Assembly (NCBI GenBank): GCA_930980855.1
Contig: CAKNIZ010000020.1
Coordinates: 1 to 36,684, forward strand
DNA length: 36,684 nucleotides
DNA from: an uncultured Clostridium sp.
GTDB taxonomy: Bacteria; Bacillota; Clostridia; TANB77; CAG-508
Reading direction: 5' to 3'
This document shows positions 6,723-15,082 of the stretch, one piece after another; the first letter of the stretch is position 1; every line of letters starts with the position of its first letter. The translations under genes were made by a program, and so were the position numbers. The notes under the pieces were generated by a model, which saw only the letters and a program-made list of their open reading frames with translations, did no database searches and was not told the origin of the DNA.

Positions 6723-6799
6723 GGCGAAGTAGCTCAGTTGGCTAGAGCATCCGGTTCATACCCGGCAGGTCAAGAGTTCGAATCTCCTCTTCGCCACCA
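6723..6799 (+). tRNA. tRNA-Met (CAT), elongator type
   Basis: This 77-nt gene has the CCA end encoded. The acceptor stem GGCGAAG/CTTCGCC is fully paired, including position 1-72, which argues against the initiator. The D arm GCTC..GAGC, anticodon CAT at 6757-6759 in loop TTCATAC, and T loop TTCGAAT are all present. Two non-canonical pairs are visible, one at the top of the anticodon stem (27-43) and one in the T stem (50-64). tRNA-Ile with lysidine-modified CAT cannot be excluded from sequence alone, but the GGCG start fits Met better. Confidence 0.92.
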
Positions 6800-6831
6800 A
6801 TGACTTTTCTGTTTAAACTAATGTAACAGAT

Positions 6832-6867
6832 AAAAAAATCAATCATTGTAAAGTGATTGATTTTTTT
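6832..6867. terminator. Bidirectional terminator
   Basis: A 14-bp perfect stem (6832-6845 with 6854-6867) with ATCAATCA as the mixed part, flanked by A7 and T7. It serves the tRNA on the plus strand and the acetyltransferase gene on the minus strand. Confidence 0.9.
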
Positions 6868-6873
6868 AGTAAA

Positions 6874-7320
6874 TTAGCTTTCTAGTTTCATATATAATAC
6901 AGGATAGGGATTTCCTTGATCATCTAATTCATTTCTTTGATAAACTTTAAATCCCATATGTTCATAAAATCCTTTAGCTTTTGGATTCTGTTCATTTACT
7001 GCTAATTCTTTAACATTATAATTTTTTATTCCCAAAGTCAACAATTCTTTTCCTAAGCCTTTTCCTCTTTCACTATTCTTAACAAATAGCATTTCAAGTT
7101 TATTATTTTCTATGCCCATAAAAGCAATAGGCTGATGTTTTTCATTTTCTATAATTATTAAGCTTGTTATACTTTTTAAGGCCTGTGGTACATATTCTTT
7201 TATTTTTTCTATTTCCTCATTAGATAGAAATGTATGCGTTGCTTTTACTGAATCTTCCCACACTTCTAATAATTGATTAATCAATTTTTCTGTTCTTTCC
7301 TTTACTTCAATTATCTTCAT
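6874..7320 (-). CDS. GNAT family N-acetyltransferase, YjaB-like
   Basis: This 148-residue single-domain acetyl-CoA-dependent acyltransferase shows the family order: an N-terminal helix pair with VWEDSVKATHTFLS (about 20-33), FMGIENNKLEMLFV (68-81), the acetyl-CoA pyrophosphate loop ERGKGLGKELL (84-94), the NEQNPKAKGFYEHMGF stretch (109-124) and a C-terminal QGNPYPVLYMKL. The pattern closely resembles E. coli YjaB. The substrate is unknown. It follows nth by 39 nt on the same strand and probably shares its transcript. The ribosome site is weak (GTGAG), which fits low expression or coupling. Confidence 0.88.
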   Translation of the reverse strand: MKIIEVKERTEKLINQLLEVWEDSVKATHTFLSNEEIEKIKEYVPQALKSITSLIIIENEKHQPIAFMGIENNKLEMLFVKNSERGKGLGKELLTLGIKNYNVKELAVNEQNPKAKGFYEHMGFKVYQRNELDDQGNPYPVLYMKLES

Positions 7321-7359
7321 ATTATTAACTCACTTTCATATTAACAAATATTTAATTTT

Positions 7360-7989
7360 TTAGGTTGATTTTTTATCACATAAATCTTTAATTGGACAAA
7401 TCTCACAATTAGGATTTCTTGCAGTACAAACTTTTCTTCCATGCCATACAAGAAGGTGGTTAACGTCATAATAGTACTCTTTAGGAATAATTTTTAATAA
7501 ATCCTGTTCTATTTTTAAAGGATCAGATTCTTCCGAAAATCCAATTCTATTAGATATTCTTTTAGCATGTGTATCAACAGCAATGCCCTGAGGATTGCAG
7601 AAAGCTTCTAACATAATAACATTTGCACTTTTTCTACCAACACCAGGAATTTGAAGCAATTCTTCCATAGTTTCAGGAACTTTACCATTATATTTTTCAA
7701 TTATAGTACGAGCTGCTGCTTTTAAGTTTTTAGCTTTATTTTTATAAAATCCGCAAGGATGTATTAATTCTTCAAGAGTATGTAAATCCATATTATCAAA
7801 ATCATAAACAGTAGGATATTTTGAAAAAATATAAGGAGTAGTTTTATTGACTCTTTCGTCTGTACATTGAGCAGAAAGTACAACTGAAACTAACATTTGA
7901 AAAGGTGTTTCAAAATCTAAACTACAAGTAGCATCCGGATAATAATTTTTTAACTTCTCTATAATTTGAATAGCTTTCTTAGTATTCAT
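7360..7989 (-). CDS. nth: Endonuclease III (DNA N-glycosylase/AP lyase)
   Basis: This base-excision repair enzyme removes oxidised pyrimidines and nicks at the abasic site. The 209-residue protein has the helix-hairpin-helix LLQIPGVGRKSANV (111-124) with catalytic Lys120, catalytic Asp139 in AVDTHAKRI, and the C-terminal 4Fe-4S loop with Cys188, 195, 198 and 204 in the C-x6-C-x2-C-x5-C spacing. Length and motifs are fully typical. AGGAGG lies 6 nt before the ATG. Confidence 0.97.
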   Translation of the reverse strand: MNTKKAIQIIEKLKNYYPDATCSLDFETPFQMLVSVVLSAQCTDERVNKTTPYIFSKYPTVYDFDNMDLHTLEELIHPCGFYKNKAKNLKAAARTIIEKYNGKVPETMEELLQIPGVGRKSANVIMLEAFCNPQGIAVDTHAKRISNRIGFSEESDPLKIEQDLLKIIPKEYYYDVNHLLVWHGRKVCTARNPNCEICPIKDLCDKKST

Positions 7990-8011
7990 AAAATCCTCCT
8001 AAAACAAAATA

Positions 8012-8040
8012 ATTATAACCTAAAAGAGCCTAAATATCAA
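8012..8040 (-). promoter_or_regulatory. Promoter of nth-GNAT
   Basis: Minus-strand TTGATA (8040-8035) and TATAAT (8017-8012) with 17 bases between them. Confidence 0.75.
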
Positions 8041-8068
8041 TAAAATAATCAAAAATTAAAAAATTATC

Positions 8069-8097
8069 TTTACAAATTTATAATGATAGTATATTAT
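8069..8097 (+). promoter_or_regulatory. Promoter of the HI0074-like gene
   Basis: TTTACA (8069-8074), 17-base spacer, TATTAT (8092-8097). It is divergent from the nth promoter. Confidence 0.6.
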
Positions 8098-8114
8098 AAA
8101 AGTGAGGTAGAATT

Positions 8115-8519
8115 ATGTATGGATTATCAAATAAAATAATAGAAGAAAGATATGGAAACTACAAAAATGCTTTAGAAAGATTAAAAGAAGCTATGCTAGA
8201 GGAACCTACAGCGATAATAATTGATGGAACAATTCAAAGATATGAATTTACATTTGAACTAGCGTGGAAAATTATGAAAGATTATTTAGAGTACAATGGA
8301 TTTGTAGATGGATTATCTAGTCCTAGAAACATTATTCAGTTAGCATTTCAAAATAAGATAATAAAAAATGGAGATATTTGGATACAAATGATGTTAGATA
8401 AAAATCTATTATCTCATTTATACGATGAAGAAAAATCAAGAGAAATATATAACAATATAAAAAATAATTATTTAGCAGAATTTGAGCAATTAAAACATTT
8501 TTTAGAAGAAAATATATGA
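8115..8519 (+). CDS. HI0074-family nucleotidyltransferase substrate-binding protein
   Basis: This 134-residue all-helical protein contains RYEFTFELAWKIMKDYLEYNG (about 42-62), which is the hallmark of the HI0074 / NTase_sub_bind family, and a later DEEKSREIYNNI stretch. These HEPN-like four-helix proteins normally pair with a small MNT nucleotidyltransferase encoded next to them, as in HI0073-HI0074 two-gene modules. No MNT gene is present on either side here (nth lies upstream, the leader cassette downstream), so this copy is solitary or its partner is elsewhere. GAGGT precedes the ATG. Whether it has antitoxin or toxin activity alone is unknown. Confidence 0.85.
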   Translation: MYGLSNKIIEERYGNYKNALERLKEAMLEEPTAIIIDGTIQRYEFTFELAWKIMKDYLEYNGFVDGLSSPRNIIQLAFQNKIIKNGDIWIQMMLDKNLLSHLYDEEKSREIYNNIKNNYLAEFEQLKHFLEENI

Positions 8520-8531
8520 GGATAAAAATAA

Positions 8532-8576
8532 ATGAAAATGCTTGAAAGCCTTGAGTATATATATTGTAAGATTTAA
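8532..8576 (+). CDS. Leader peptide, copy 1 (MKMLESLEYIYCKI)
   Basis: This 14-codon ORF begins at ATG 8532, with GAGG about 10 nt upstream at the end of the previous gene. The encoded peptide matches the other two copies in the pattern MKxxEsL...YIY..I. The (TA)n tract is 9 nt long here (8556-8564). It ends at TAA 8574-8576, followed by an antiterminator-capable segment and a terminator. See the findings for the proposed attenuation. Confidence 0.65.
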   Translation: MKMLESLEYIYCKI

Positions 8577-8588
8577 TAGCTTATATTT

Positions 8589-8642
8589 ACATATACATTA
8601 GGAAAACTATGTTTTTAGACGAATCTAAAAGCATATTTTTTT
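8589..8642 (+). terminator. Attenuator of leader copy 1
   Basis: The terminator stem is 8608-8619 with 8624-8635, loop CGAA, conserved TTTTAGA/TCTAAAA, then seven T. ACATA (8589-8593) can instead pair with TATGT (8608-8612), which would block the terminator. Confidence 0.8.
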
Positions 8643-8664
8643 GTCAAATAATTTGCATAAAAAA

Positions 8665-8693
8665 TTGAAAAGTAAATTCAGTTATGATATAAA
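8665..8693 (+). promoter_or_regulatory. Second promoter, downstream of attenuator 1
   Basis: TTGAAA (8665-8670), 17-base spacer ending TGA (extended -10), TATAAA (8688-8693). It would allow expression of the next operon regardless of the attenuator. Confidence 0.65.
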
Positions 8694-8746
8694 TTATAAA
8701 AGAGCGATGTAACAAAATGAATTTATGAAAATAATAGGAGTAAAAA

Positions 8747-10252
8747 ATGGAAAAACTAAAGAAAATTGATAAAAAACAAATTAAATTATTTTTAATAATA
8801 CTTGCTTTGGCGAGTTTTCTATGTTTGGGATTTTTAATTCCACATAAAATTACAGATTCATATTGGAATATACAAGATGGGTACGATATATATAAACTAA
8901 CTCCACTAAAAGATGGAAGAATTATACATTATTTAATACTATCTATAGTATCAAAAAGTGGTATTCCAATGGAAGCATGGATATTGATATCGCAATATAT
9001 AAGTATAATATTATATAGTATAGCAATATTTAATATATATAAATTAATTAAAAATATAGTAAATAAAAAACTAAAAGTAGATATAAAAAGAAATAATAAA
9101 ATTATAAATGCAGTTATTTTACTTGGTTCTTTTTTAATAATTTTAAATCCAATGACAGTAGAATGCTTTGCATATGTAGAAAATATTATAATGTCACTAT
9201 CTATTCTTATAATAACATACGCTTCAAAAATTTTATCTGAAAATAAAACATATTCATATATAAAAGCATTATTTTTAATGCTATTAGCAGCATTAGCATA
9301 TCAAGGAACACTGAATATGTGGATATTGTTAAGTTTACTATTCTTTTCATTAAATGATGAAGATAAGAAAATAAAAGACTGGGTAAAATATTTGCTAAAA
9401 ATTGCATCTATAGTAATAATATTATTGATTTTTATGATGGGTGTTCTTAAATTTTGTGAACTAATGACAAATGAAAAACAACAGAGAATTGAAGGATTTC
9501 CAACAAATATAGAAAGTAGGATATATTTAATAATTGTAGGAATAAAAATGGTAATTACAACAATTACATTTGGATTGTTTCCAAAATATTTGATTTTTTC
9601 AGCTATAATAATAACACTAATTTTGCTATGTTTATTTTCAAAGAAAAAAAGTACAATATTAAAGTACTTATTTTGTATTTTAATAGTGATATTATCTTGC
9701 ATTATACCAGTATTTTTACAAAAGACAATTGCAATATCAGCTAGAATTTCTTTATGTATTGGTGGTATCATTGGTTTTTCAGTAATATATACATTAGTGA
9801 AAACATTGAATAATGAAAAATATAATATTAGTTATCTATTATTATCTTTCTCTATAATTTATTTAATTATAAATATATTCGACTATTACAGTTTAGCAAT
9901 AATGAATCAAATTACTAATAAAGAAGAAGAAAAATTTTGTAAAGAAATTAATGAATGTATTATAGAATACGAGAAAAATTCAGAATATGAAGTTAATAAT
10001 GTAATGTTTATTAGATCAAGTAGAACAAAAGATACGTTTAATAATTTCCCCAAAAATACATTTACTCAAAAAGCTTTACTTGCAGTTTATGCAAATAAGC
10101 ATTGTCTAAATTATTATACTGGAAGAAATTTAGAGAAAAACGACGTGACTAAGGAAATATATATAATGCACAAAAAATCAAAAGAATGGACAGAATCAAA
10201 AAATGAAAATATAAATTTTTATAAAGAAACAGTATATGTAATAGTACCTTAA
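8747..10252 (+). CDS. Polytopic membrane protein, GtrII-like glucosyltransferase
   Basis: This 501-residue protein has about ten membrane helices covering residues 12-385 and a soluble C-terminal domain (about 390-501). After the first helix it has the external loop ITDSYWNIQDGYDIY followed by LKDGRIIHYLI, resembling the acidic loop and GR motif of the GtrII glucosyltransferase family (PF14264), which adds sugars to surface glycans from a lipid carrier at the outer face of the membrane. The resemblance is moderate, and another GT-C-like membrane enzyme is possible. AGGAG precedes the ATG. It is first in a probable operon with two ABC/FtsX proteins (25-nt gap to the next) and stands behind leader cassette 1 plus its own promoter. 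Confidence 0.6.
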   Translation: MEKLKKIDKKQIKLFLIILALASFLCLGFLIPHKITDSYWNIQDGYDIYKLTPLKDGRIIHYLILSIVSKSGIPMEAWILISQYISIILYSIAIFNIYKLIKNIVNKKLKVDIKRNNKIINAVILLGSFLIILNPMTVECFAYVENIIMSLSILIITYASKILSENKTYSYIKALFLMLLAALAYQGTLNMWILLSLLFFSLNDEDKKIKDWVKYLLKIASIVIILLIFMMGVLKFCELMTNEKQQRIEGFPTNIESRIYLIIVGIKMVITTITFGLFPKYLIFSAIIITLILLCLFSKKKSTILKYLFCILIVILSCIIPVFLQKTIAISARISLCIGGIIGFSVIYTLVKTLNNEKYNISYLLLSFSIIYLIINIFDYYSLAIMNQITNKEEEKFCKEINECIIEYEKNSEYEVNNVMFIRSSRTKDTFNNFPKNTFTQKALLAVYANKHCLNYYTGRNLEKNDVTKEIYIMHKKSKEWTESKNENINFYKETVYVIVP

Positions 10253-10277
10253 GAAGTAGAAAAAGGGGGTAATAATT

Positions 10278-12488
10278 ATGCTAAAACTAGAAAATGTATC
10301 AAAGTTTTACTATAACAAAGGAATGATTAGTACAGGTTTTTCGAAAGTAAACTTAGAATTGAAAATAGGAGAATTTGTTGTTATAACAGGAGAATCTGGA
10401 AGTGGAAAAAGTACACTTTTAAATGTAATTTCTGGGTTAGATAGCTATGAAGAAGGAGAAATGTACATAAAAGGCAAAGAAACAAGCCACTATTCAGAAA
10501 AAGATTTTGAAGATTATAGAAGAAAATACATAGCAAATATTTTTCAAAGTTATAATTTAATTAATAGCTATACAGTATATCAAAATGTGGAATTAGTTTT
10601 ATTATTAAATGGATATAAAAAGCATAAAGTAAAGCAAAAAATATTAGATATTATAGATAAAGTTGGTTTAACAAAATTCAAGAATACAAAAGTTTCTAAA
10701 TTATCTGGTGGGCAGAAGCAAAGAGTAGCAATAGCCAGAGCTATGGTAAAAGACACACCAATTATTGTAGCTGACGAACCAACAGGAAATTTAGATTCTG
10801 AATCTGCAAAAGAAGTTATAGAAATACTAAAAAAAGTTGCTAAAGATAAACTAGTTATTGTTGTAACTCATAATATTGAACAAGTTGAAGAATTTGCAAC
10901 TAGAATAATAAAAATGCATGATGGAAGGATTATACAAAATACTGAAATTAAAAAGATTGAGAAAGAACCACCTATTATAGAGAGTAAGTATACTAATATA
11001 AGTTTGGCAAATAAATACAGATTAGGAATAAGAAATACTTTTAATATTTTACCAAAATTTTTGCTACTATTTGCCGTATTTTTCTTTATAAGTGCAGCAG
11101 TTTTGGCTGAATATGCTAGTTTTCAAATGACAGAAACAGAGCAAAGTGATTCTGGTTATAGCATAGCTTTTAGAGATTTATCAGAAAATAGAATTTTGAT
11201 AAATAAAAATGATAGAACAGCCTTTACAAATGAAGAATTTGAAAAAATTAAAAAATTATCTAATGTCGATTATTTAGTTGAAGATGATATCCTTATAGAT
11301 GGTGGGATGCCAATTGCAAGAGATGATTTAAGTATATATGGAACAATGAAAGATATAGATAATTTTAGGGGAAATCTTACATATGGAAGAATGCCAGAAA
11401 ATAATGACGAAATTGTTATAAAGATGAATAAAGAACATTATTACTTAAGAGAAAGATTAAGTGATGTGCTAAATAAAACATTCTCTATATTAAAATCACA
11501 AGGAATTAATGGATGGAGCAATGAAAAAGTTAGGGATTTAGTTATAGTAGGAATACAAACAACTGATAAAGATAGCAACTATGATTGTGAATTTTATGTA
11601 TCAAAAGATGTGCTAAAGGGGGTAAGAATAGACTTAAATAAAAATTATAGCACAATGAAAGTGTTGCTAAATAATAAATATCAACAATATACAGTAGAGC
11701 CAAATAACAATGTTGAAAGTGGAAAAGCAATAGTAGATGATGAATTTAAAACTCAATTCAAAAATAATAAAATAAAAGGGCAATCCGTAAAAATAGAAAT
11801 AAGTAATATCTACTATGAGGATGAATTAAATTTAAGCATATCAAATACATACACAAAGTCTAATATGAAAAGATTACTTGGAACAGATGCTTATGATATA
11901 AATAGATACAAAATTTTTATAAATACTAATGATTATAATTCACTTTTTGATAAACCATCATATCAATCAAGTGTATATGTAAAAGATATAGAAAAAGTAG
12001 ATGAAACAATGCAAGAACTTGAAAAATTAGGCCTAAATCCTAAAAAAGTAACCGATTATAAAATAGACCAAAGTGCAAGTTCACAAAACATTATAAGAAT
12101 AATTAAAGTAGTAGTAACAATAATATTAATTTTAGTGTTGTTTTTCATATCTTACATAATTATAAAAATAATACTAAAATCAAGAAATATATATTATACG
12201 ACACTAAGAATTTTAGGTGCTACATATAAAAATATTAGAAGAATATTAGATATAGAATTGTTTATTAATTCCACAATAGCATATGCAGTATTAATGCTAT
12301 TCATCTATTTTGTAAGAATAGGTATAATTAACCTAGAATATATAGCAAAACTTAGCGAATTTTTGAGCTTAAAAGAATATATATTAATGTATGTAATATT
12401 GGTTGTAATTTCAAGATTAATATCAATTAAATTCTCTAGGCAACTATTTAAAAATACAGTAATGAATACATACAAAGAGGAGGTGTAA
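10278..12488 (+). CDS. ABC transporter, fused ATPase and FtsX-type permease (first of pair)
   Basis: The 736-residue fusion has an ATPase domain at 1-225 with Walker A GESGSGKST (38-46), signature LSGGQ (142-146), Walker B IIVADE (162-167) and H-loop His198. This is the MacB/LolD-type subfamily. A membrane helix follows at about 257-276, then a large extracellular domain (280-605) containing YGRMPENNDEIVI, then three C-terminal helices (about 612-640, 655-680, 690-710). Such fusions are mechanotransducing exporters that drive extracellular events or export peptides and lipoproteins rather than import nutrients. It is 4 nt upstream of a second complete fusion, so the two probably form a heterodimer. 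A GGGGG-rich ribosome site precedes the ATG. Confidence 0.92.
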   Translation: MLKLENVSKFYYNKGMISTGFSKVNLELKIGEFVVITGESGSGKSTLLNVISGLDSYEEGEMYIKGKETSHYSEKDFEDYRRKYIANIFQSYNLINSYTVYQNVELVLLLNGYKKHKVKQKILDIIDKVGLTKFKNTKVSKLSGGQKQRVAIARAMVKDTPIIVADEPTGNLDSESAKEVIEILKKVAKDKLVIVVTHNIEQVEEFATRIIKMHDGRIIQNTEIKKIEKEPPIIESKYTNISLANKYRLGIRNTFNILPKFLLLFAVFFFISAAVLAEYASFQMTETEQSDSGYSIAFRDLSENRILINKNDRTAFTNEEFEKIKKLSNVDYLVEDDILIDGGMPIARDDLSIYGTMKDIDNFRGNLTYGRMPENNDEIVIKMNKEHYYLRERLSDVLNKTFSILKSQGINGWSNEKVRDLVIVGIQTTDKDSNYDCEFYVSKDVLKGVRIDLNKNYSTMKVLLNNKYQQYTVEPNNNVESGKAIVDDEFKTQFKNNKIKGQSVKIEISNIYYEDELNLSISNTYTKSNMKRLLGTDAYDINRYKIFINTNDYNSLFDKPSYQSSVYVKDIEKVDETMQELEKLGLNPKKVTDYKIDQSASSQNIIRIIKVVVTIILILVLFFISYIIIKIILKSRNIYYTTLRILGATYKNIRRILDIELFINSTIAYAVLMLFIYFVRIGIINLEYIAKLSEFLSLKEYILMYVILVVISRLISIKFSRQLFKNTVMNTYKEEV

Positions 12489-12492
12489 TAAT

Positions 12493-14940
12493 ATGGTAAA
12501 ACTAGAAAAAGTTCATAAATATTTTAATAGACGAAGAAGAAACGAAATACATATTATTAACAATACCTCATTAGAACTAGAAGATAAAGGATTAGTCGCA
12601 ATTTTAGGACATTCAGGAAGCGGAAAAACTACGCTCTTAAATGCTATAGGTGGACTTGATAAAGTTAATAAAGGAAAAATATACATAAACGGAAAAAAGA
12701 TAACAAAAAAGACATCACATACAGTTGATAAAATAAGAAACCTAAATATAGGATATATATTTCAGGATTATAAATTATTAGAAAATATGTCTGTTTTTGA
12801 TAATGTTGCAATTAGCTTAAGAATGATAGGACTGAAAAATAAAAAAGAGATAGAAAAAAGAGTTAACTATGTTTTAGAAGCAGTGAATATGTATAGATAT
12901 AGAAATAGACCTGCAAGTATGCTATCAGGAGGAGAAAAACAAAGGGTAGCAATAGCAAGAGCTATTGTAAAAAATCCAAGTATTGTAATTGCCGATGAAC
13001 CAACAGGAAATCTAGATAGTAAAAACTCTTTAGAAATAATGAATATCATAAAAGCTATATCTAAAGAAAAACTAGTTATTTTAGTAACTCATGAAGTAGA
13101 TTTAGCAAACTTTTATGCAACCAGAATTGTAGAGTTGCAAGATGGAAAAATAATTAAAGATTATAAAAACGAAACTAAAGAATCATTAGAATATAGATTA
13201 GATAATAAAATTTATTTGAAAGATTTAGAAAAAATAAATAACAAAAACGGAAAACTTAATATTGATATATATTCCGATAATGAAGAAAATGAAATAGATA
13301 TAAAACTAGTAATCAAAAATGGAAATATATTTATTGAAGCGGAGAATAGAAAAGTAGAAGTAGTAGATGATAATTCTGCAATAGAACTTATTGATGACCA
13401 TTATAAGAAAATTGATAAGAGTATATATGAAAAATATAAGTATGATTTAAATGATGTTATAGATAAAAAATACAAAGTTAGATATAGTTCGATACATGGA
13501 ATATTTAAATCAATAAAAAACGGAATTCATAGAATTATGAATTATACTACTTTAAAGAAAATATTACTTTTAGGATTCTTTGCATCAGCAATGTTTATTG
13601 TGTATAGTGTAAGTAATATAGCAGGTATTACAAATATAAAAGAATCTGACTACTTAAAAGTGGATAAAAATATTCTTCAAGTAGATATGGCAAGAGTAAA
13701 AGTAGATGATTATCTAAAATATGAAAATGAAGAAGATGTAGACTACATTTTACCTGGACAAGGACAAGCAACTTTTAAAATAAAAATGGATACATATTAT
13801 CAATTATCAAATTATTCTTATGACCTTACTGGTACACTTATAGATATAAATAAAATTAGTCAAAGTGATGTAGTACAAGGAAGAATGCCAGAAAATGATT
13901 ATGAAATAGTAATAGATAGAAAAATAATTGACAATATGCTAAGTGCACAGTTTTCATCATTTGCAGGAATGGGAATAAAAAGTGCAGAAGAATTACTAAA
14001 TAAAGATTTAACAATAAATGATATGAAAGACTTTAAAATAGTTGGTTTTGTAGATAAAGGAACAGAATCAATTTATGCAAATAAAAGTATGTTTATAAAT
14101 ATACTAAATAATATGACTCAAAGTGACTTTATACTTGGATTTGCGGTTGATACATTAGAAAAAACAAATACTACAGTTAAGGACTATAACTTATATCTGG
14201 ATGATATAACTATTACAAAAGGAAGAATGCCAGAAAATGATTACGAAGTAATTGTAAATAATGTTAATCAGTATGAAATGAAACTAAATAAAGAAATAAA
14301 TGTAGAAGTAAATGGAAATAAACTAAAAGTAGTAGGATATTACGACAGTAAAACAAATAGGCAGGATTATTTAGTAAATAATAATACTGTAAAATACGAT
14401 GTCATAACAAAAAATAATGGATTTACAATATATCCTAAAGATAAATTAAGCGTTATGAATAAATTTCAAAATGAATATCATTTGAATATCATAGACAGAT
14501 ATGTAAAAGATAGGCAAGATTATATAAATAATAAAGAGGGAGAAATTAAGAGTACTGTTATATTTGCAGGAGTAATACTTCTTATATCTTTAATTGAAAT
14601 ATACTTAATGATAAGGTCATCTTTCTTGTCAAGAATAAAAGAGGTAGGAATTTTAAGAGCTATTGGCGTAAAGAAAAGAGACATATATAAAATGTTTATG
14701 GGGGAAATTATATCAATAACAACAATAGCTAGCATGCCAGGAATAGTAATAATAGCATACATACTAAGTCAAGTATCAAAAATACCTTATGCAGGTAGAA
14801 TGTTTATTATTAATTTTAGTACTGTTGGAATAAGTATATTATTGGTGTATGCGTTTAATATAATTGTAGGATTACTACCACTATTTAAAGTACTTAGAAA
14901 AACTCCAGCAAGAATATTAGCAAGACATGATGTGGAATAA
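12493..14940 (+). CDS. ABC transporter, fused ATPase and FtsX-type permease (second of pair)
   Basis: The 815-residue partner of the preceding fusion has Walker A GHSGSGKTT (39-47), LSGGE (144-148), Walker B VIADEP (165-170) and H-loop His200, then an extra soluble linker domain (about 225-345), a membrane helix (about 356-376), a large extracellular domain and three C-terminal helices ending in a basic tail. The extracellular domain contains the motif QGRMPENDYEIVID and again KGRMPENDYEVIVN some 120 residues later, pointing to an internal duplication. AGGAGG overlaps the end of the preceding gene, and spacing is 4 nt, so the two are translationally linked. Likely role: export or surface-linked mechanical work together with the membrane glycosyltransferase-like protein. 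The substrate is unknown. Confidence 0.92.
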   Translation: MVKLEKVHKYFNRRRRNEIHIINNTSLELEDKGLVAILGHSGSGKTTLLNAIGGLDKVNKGKIYINGKKITKKTSHTVDKIRNLNIGYIFQDYKLLENMSVFDNVAISLRMIGLKNKKEIEKRVNYVLEAVNMYRYRNRPASMLSGGEKQRVAIARAIVKNPSIVIADEPTGNLDSKNSLEIMNIIKAISKEKLVILVTHEVDLANFYATRIVELQDGKIIKDYKNETKESLEYRLDNKIYLKDLEKINNKNGKLNIDIYSDNEENEIDIKLVIKNGNIFIEAENRKVEVVDDNSAIELIDDHYKKIDKSIYEKYKYDLNDVIDKKYKVRYSSIHGIFKSIKNGIHRIMNYTTLKKILLLGFFASAMFIVYSVSNIAGITNIKESDYLKVDKNILQVDMARVKVDDYLKYENEEDVDYILPGQGQATFKIKMDTYYQLSNYSYDLTGTLIDINKISQSDVVQGRMPENDYEIVIDRKIIDNMLSAQFSSFAGMGIKSAEELLNKDLTINDMKDFKIVGFVDKGTESIYANKSMFINILNNMTQSDFILGFAVDTLEKTNTTVKDYNLYLDDITITKGRMPENDYEVIVNNVNQYEMKLNKEINVEVNGNKLKVVGYYDSKTNRQDYLVNNNTVKYDVITKNNGFTIYPKDKLSVMNKFQNEYHLNIIDRYVKDRQDYINNKEGEIKSTVIFAGVILLISLIEIYLMIRSSFLSRIKEVGILRAIGVKKRDIYKMFMGEIISITTIASMPGIVIIAYILSQVSKIPYAGRMFIINFSTVGISILLVYAFNIIVGLLPLFKVLRKTPARILARHDVE

Positions 14941-14954
14941 TTATATAAAATAGG

Positions 14955-14983
14955 TTGATATAAAAAAGTATAAATGATAAAAT
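14955..14983 (+). promoter_or_regulatory. Promoter of leader cassette 2
   Basis: TTGATA (14955-14960), 17-base spacer ending TGA (extended -10), TAAAAT (14978-14983). Transcription would start near 14990, just before AAAGGAG at 14994-15000. Confidence 0.75.
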
Positions 14984-15006
14984 ATAACTAGAAAAAGGAG
15001 ATAATG

Positions 15007-15063
15007 ATGAAAGTACGCGAAAGCCTTGGGGCTGTATATATATATATATATCGTAGGATTTAA
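15007..15063 (+). CDS. Leader peptide, copy 2 (MKVRESLGAVYIYIYRRI)
   Basis: This 18-codon ORF starts at ATG 15007, 6 nt after AAAGGAG. A second in-frame ATG at 15004 is too close to the ribosome site. The alternating TA tract is 17 nt (15035-15051) and is read as Tyr-Ile repeats. It exits into CGT AGG ATT TAA with the stop at 15061-15063, 33 nt before the terminator stem. It has its own promoter and is followed by the attenuator and the FGE-type surface protein gene. The peptide and flanking DNA match copies 1 and 3. Confidence 0.75.
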   Translation: MKVRESLGAVYIYIYRRI

Positions 15064-15082
15064 CAAAATAAAATTATGTAGA

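Noticed and set aside
6723..6799. tRNA as initiator fMet or lysidine-type tRNA-Ile(CAT)
   Set aside because: The 1-72 pair is G-C and the anticodon stem lacks the three G-C pairs of the initiator; the acceptor start GGCG fits Met elongator better than Ile, though Ile cannot be fully excluded.
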